From: Zhongshania sp. R06B22
GTDB taxonomy: Bacteria > Pseudomonadota > Gammaproteobacteria > Pseudomonadales > Spongiibacteraceae
Reading direction: 5' to 3'
Assembly: GCF_040892595.1 (NCBI RefSeq)
Contig: NZ_JBFRYB010000001.1
Coordinates: 372,001-436,000, forward strand
Length of the DNA: 64,000 bases
Shown: positions 62,753 to 64,000 of the stretch, in pieces
Numbering within the stretch: the stretch's first letter is position 1
Layout of the letters: the number at the start of each line of letters is the position of its first letter
The notes under the pieces: model-generated
Seen by the model: only the letters and a program-made list of their open reading frames with translations
Told to the model about the DNA's origin: nothing
The model's database searches: none
Program-made: the position numbers and the translations under genes

Positions 62753-63619
62753 TTAAAGCCATTTCTTTATTTCATTGATTACCGTGGTCACCCGTTTGGC
62801 GATGGGTTTATCACGCCTAACAGCAAGGTAAATAATCTCGCTCACCGGGCGGGAAAGTCGATGGGTTTTAATAAGCTCCGGTCTTGGAAAGGCCGCTACC
62901 GCATGGGCAGGCAAAACCGTGAATCCCAGGCCTCGACAGACGGGCTCCAGAATCAGGCTGATCTGATTTGAGAAGCCTTTCTTGGTAAGTAAATTACTGT
63001 GTTGAAATTCAGAGTAATTGGCGGCGAGTAGCGACGCGGCGTGATAGGCGCCGTCGGGGTGATCTATAAATCCGAGGGTCATTAAATCAATCCAGCTTGG
63101 CTCAGAAACTGTAGCCGGGGTAACTAACAGTAGCGCTTCTTCGGCAATAGCCTGACAGTCAAGCTCCGCCAGCATTGAGGATTTCGTCATTAGGCCAATA
63201 TCAATATCACGATCGGCAATGGCGCTCTCAATATCTGCATTCGGCGCAAATCGGTAATCAATAACAAGCTTGCTACGTTCTTGTAAGTCCAGCAGGTTGC
63301 CGTAAAGCTTAAGGCCCACGCTCCCGGGAGACATCACTCTTACCTCGCCTTCATAGGCTGGGTCGTCACCTACGCGCTGCTCCAAATTCGATAAAGACTC
63401 AATAATCACCCGCGCCTCAGCGTAGAGACGCTCACCTGCATCCGTCAGTGAGAACTGCTTGCCTTGACGGTCGAGCAAAGCCAAGCCCAGCTGCTCCTCA
63501 AGTTTACTGATGTGCTGGCTTACGCCGGATTGAGTCATGTGCAGGCGTTCAGCGGTGCGGGTGAAATGCCCTATCTCGACGAGCTGGCAAAAACTCCGCA
63601 GCCAAATAACGTTTATCAT
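62753..63619 (-). CDS. LysR-family transcriptional regulator
   Basis: This 288-residue regulator has the winged helix QLVEIGHFTRTAERLHMTQS, then GVSQHISKLEEQLG and LLDRQGKQFSLTDAGERLY. The sensor domain follows. It is divergent from a VOC/glyoxalase gene, its probable target; the spacer holds a palindrome overlapping its start codon. Confidence 0.92.
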   Translation of the reverse strand: MINVIWLRSFCQLVEIGHFTRTAERLHMTQSGVSQHISKLEEQLGLALLDRQGKQFSLTDAGERLYAEARVIIESLSNLEQRVGDDPAYEGEVRVMSPGSVGLKLYGNLLDLQERSKLVIDYRFAPNADIESAIADRDIDIGLMTKSSMLAELDCQAIAEEALLLVTPATVSEPSWIDLMTLGFIDHPDGAYHAASLLAANYSEFQHSNLLTKKGFSNQISLILEPVCRGLGFTVLPAHAVAAFPRPELIKTHRLSRPVSEIIYLAVRRDKPIAKRVTTVINEIKKWL

Positions 63620-63653
63620 TACAATATGTGATCCTATTCATGATAAATGATAA
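63613..63653. promoter_or_regulatory. Inverted repeat between LysR and VOC genes
   Basis: TTATCATT (63613-63620) and AATGATAA (63646-63653) form a perfect 8-bp inverted repeat with a 25-bp gap, the left arm over the LysR start codon. A tandem ATGATAA pair is also present. A LysR operator is likely. Confidence 0.45.
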
Positions 63654-63712
63654 TTATACGTAATCGCTAGGTCTTTGTATGCTACTCCAACGTCAACGGA
63701 GGAGAATCGCAA

Positions 63713-64000
63713 ATGAGCAATGTATACCCTAGAAATTTTTCCCACATCGGTATTTCAGTACCCGACTTGGACAAGGCCGTCGAATTCTATACTCAGGTCA
63801 TGGGTTGGTATTTGATTATGAAACCCACCGAAATAGTTGAGGACGACAGCGCCATTGGTGAAATGTGCAGCGATGTGTTCGGGGCTGGCTGGGGTAGCTT
63901 TCGTATAGCCCATCTATCCACGGGCGACCGCATTGGTGTCGAGCTTTTTCAATTCAAAAATCAGAGTAATCCCAAAGATAACTTTGAGTATTGGAAAACA
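63713..64000 (+). CDS. VOC-superfamily (glyoxalase/dioxygenase-like) protein, 5' part
   Basis: Open from an ATG at 63713 with a strong GGAGGAG ribosome site to the window end (96 codons so far). It begins NFSHIGISVPDLDKAVEFYT, the first beta-alpha-beta unit of a vicinal oxygen chelate fold with the metal histidine of SHIGIS. Later IGVELFQFKNQ carries a second ligand glutamate. The substrate is unknown. It is divergent from the LysR gene. Confidence 0.88.
   Translation, partial: MSNVYPRNFSHIGISVPDLDKAVEFYTQVMGWYLIMKPTEIVEDDSAIGEMCSDVFGAGWGSFRIAHLSTGDRIGVELFQFKNQSNPKDNFEYWKT

Overview
The window is a stretch of chromosome from a gammaproteobacterium, centred on the replication origin. The gene order gyrB-recF-dnaN-dnaA / rpmH-rnpA-yidD-yidC-mnmE ... 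mnmG-rsmG-parA-parB-atpIBEFHAGDC-glmU-glmS is the classic origin neighbourhood of Pseudomonas-like and marine gammaproteobacteria. A Cellvibrionales/Spongiibacteraceae-like marine bacterium fits the mix of genes and the moderate base composition, but that placement is inference and no species is claimed.

Layout. 1-6 kb: end of rsmB, the potassium system trkA-trkH, a methyltransferase and a GGDEF/EAL protein. 6-15 kb: a large surface lipoprotein with a PHP/DUF3604 domain, SOS-controlled yebG, djlA, glyQS, plsC and a DapA-like protein that has lost its catalytic lysine. 15-22 kb, minus strand: gyrB, recF (with two parS centromere sites inside its coding sequence), dnaN and dnaA. 22-26 kb, plus strand: rpmH, rnpA, yidD, yidC, mnmE. 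26-31 kb: an AT-richer TonB receptor / periplasmic binding protein / hybrid histidine kinase cassette not normally found here. 31.0-31.35 kb: five DnaA boxes plus an AT-rich stretch just before mnmG, the best oriC candidate; a second, smaller DnaA-box group lies between dnaA and rpmH. 31-46 kb: mnmG, rsmG, parAB, the complete F-type ATP synthase operon with a recognisable promoter and terminator, glmU and glmS.

46.4-50.3 kb is the most unusual region: a complete sedentary chromosomal integron directly downstream of glmS. It has an intI gene with a LexA (SOS) operator over its promoter, a presumed attI site, a candidate outward cassette promoter, and five cassettes, each with its own attC site, all on the minus strand. 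One cassette encodes an isochorismatase-family hydrolase; the other four encode small proteins I do not recognise, three of them membrane proteins. Between glmS and the last attC lies a patch of iterated repeats and palindromes at the place where Tn7-like elements usually insert.

50.4-64 kb is ordinary accessory chromosome: an hpf - BAX-inhibitor-1 - yebE-like operon, a LysR/old-yellow-enzyme divergent pair, a LemA/TPM-domain cluster, an ATP-grasp protein, a DUF2959 lipoprotein, a TetR/membrane-redoxin pair, mtgA, and a LysR/VOC divergent pair cut by the window end.

How parts work together: ParA/ParB act on the parS sites in recF to segregate the origin; DnaA acts on the two box clusters; LexA would co-induce yebG and the integron integrase on DNA damage, linking cassette shuffling to stress.
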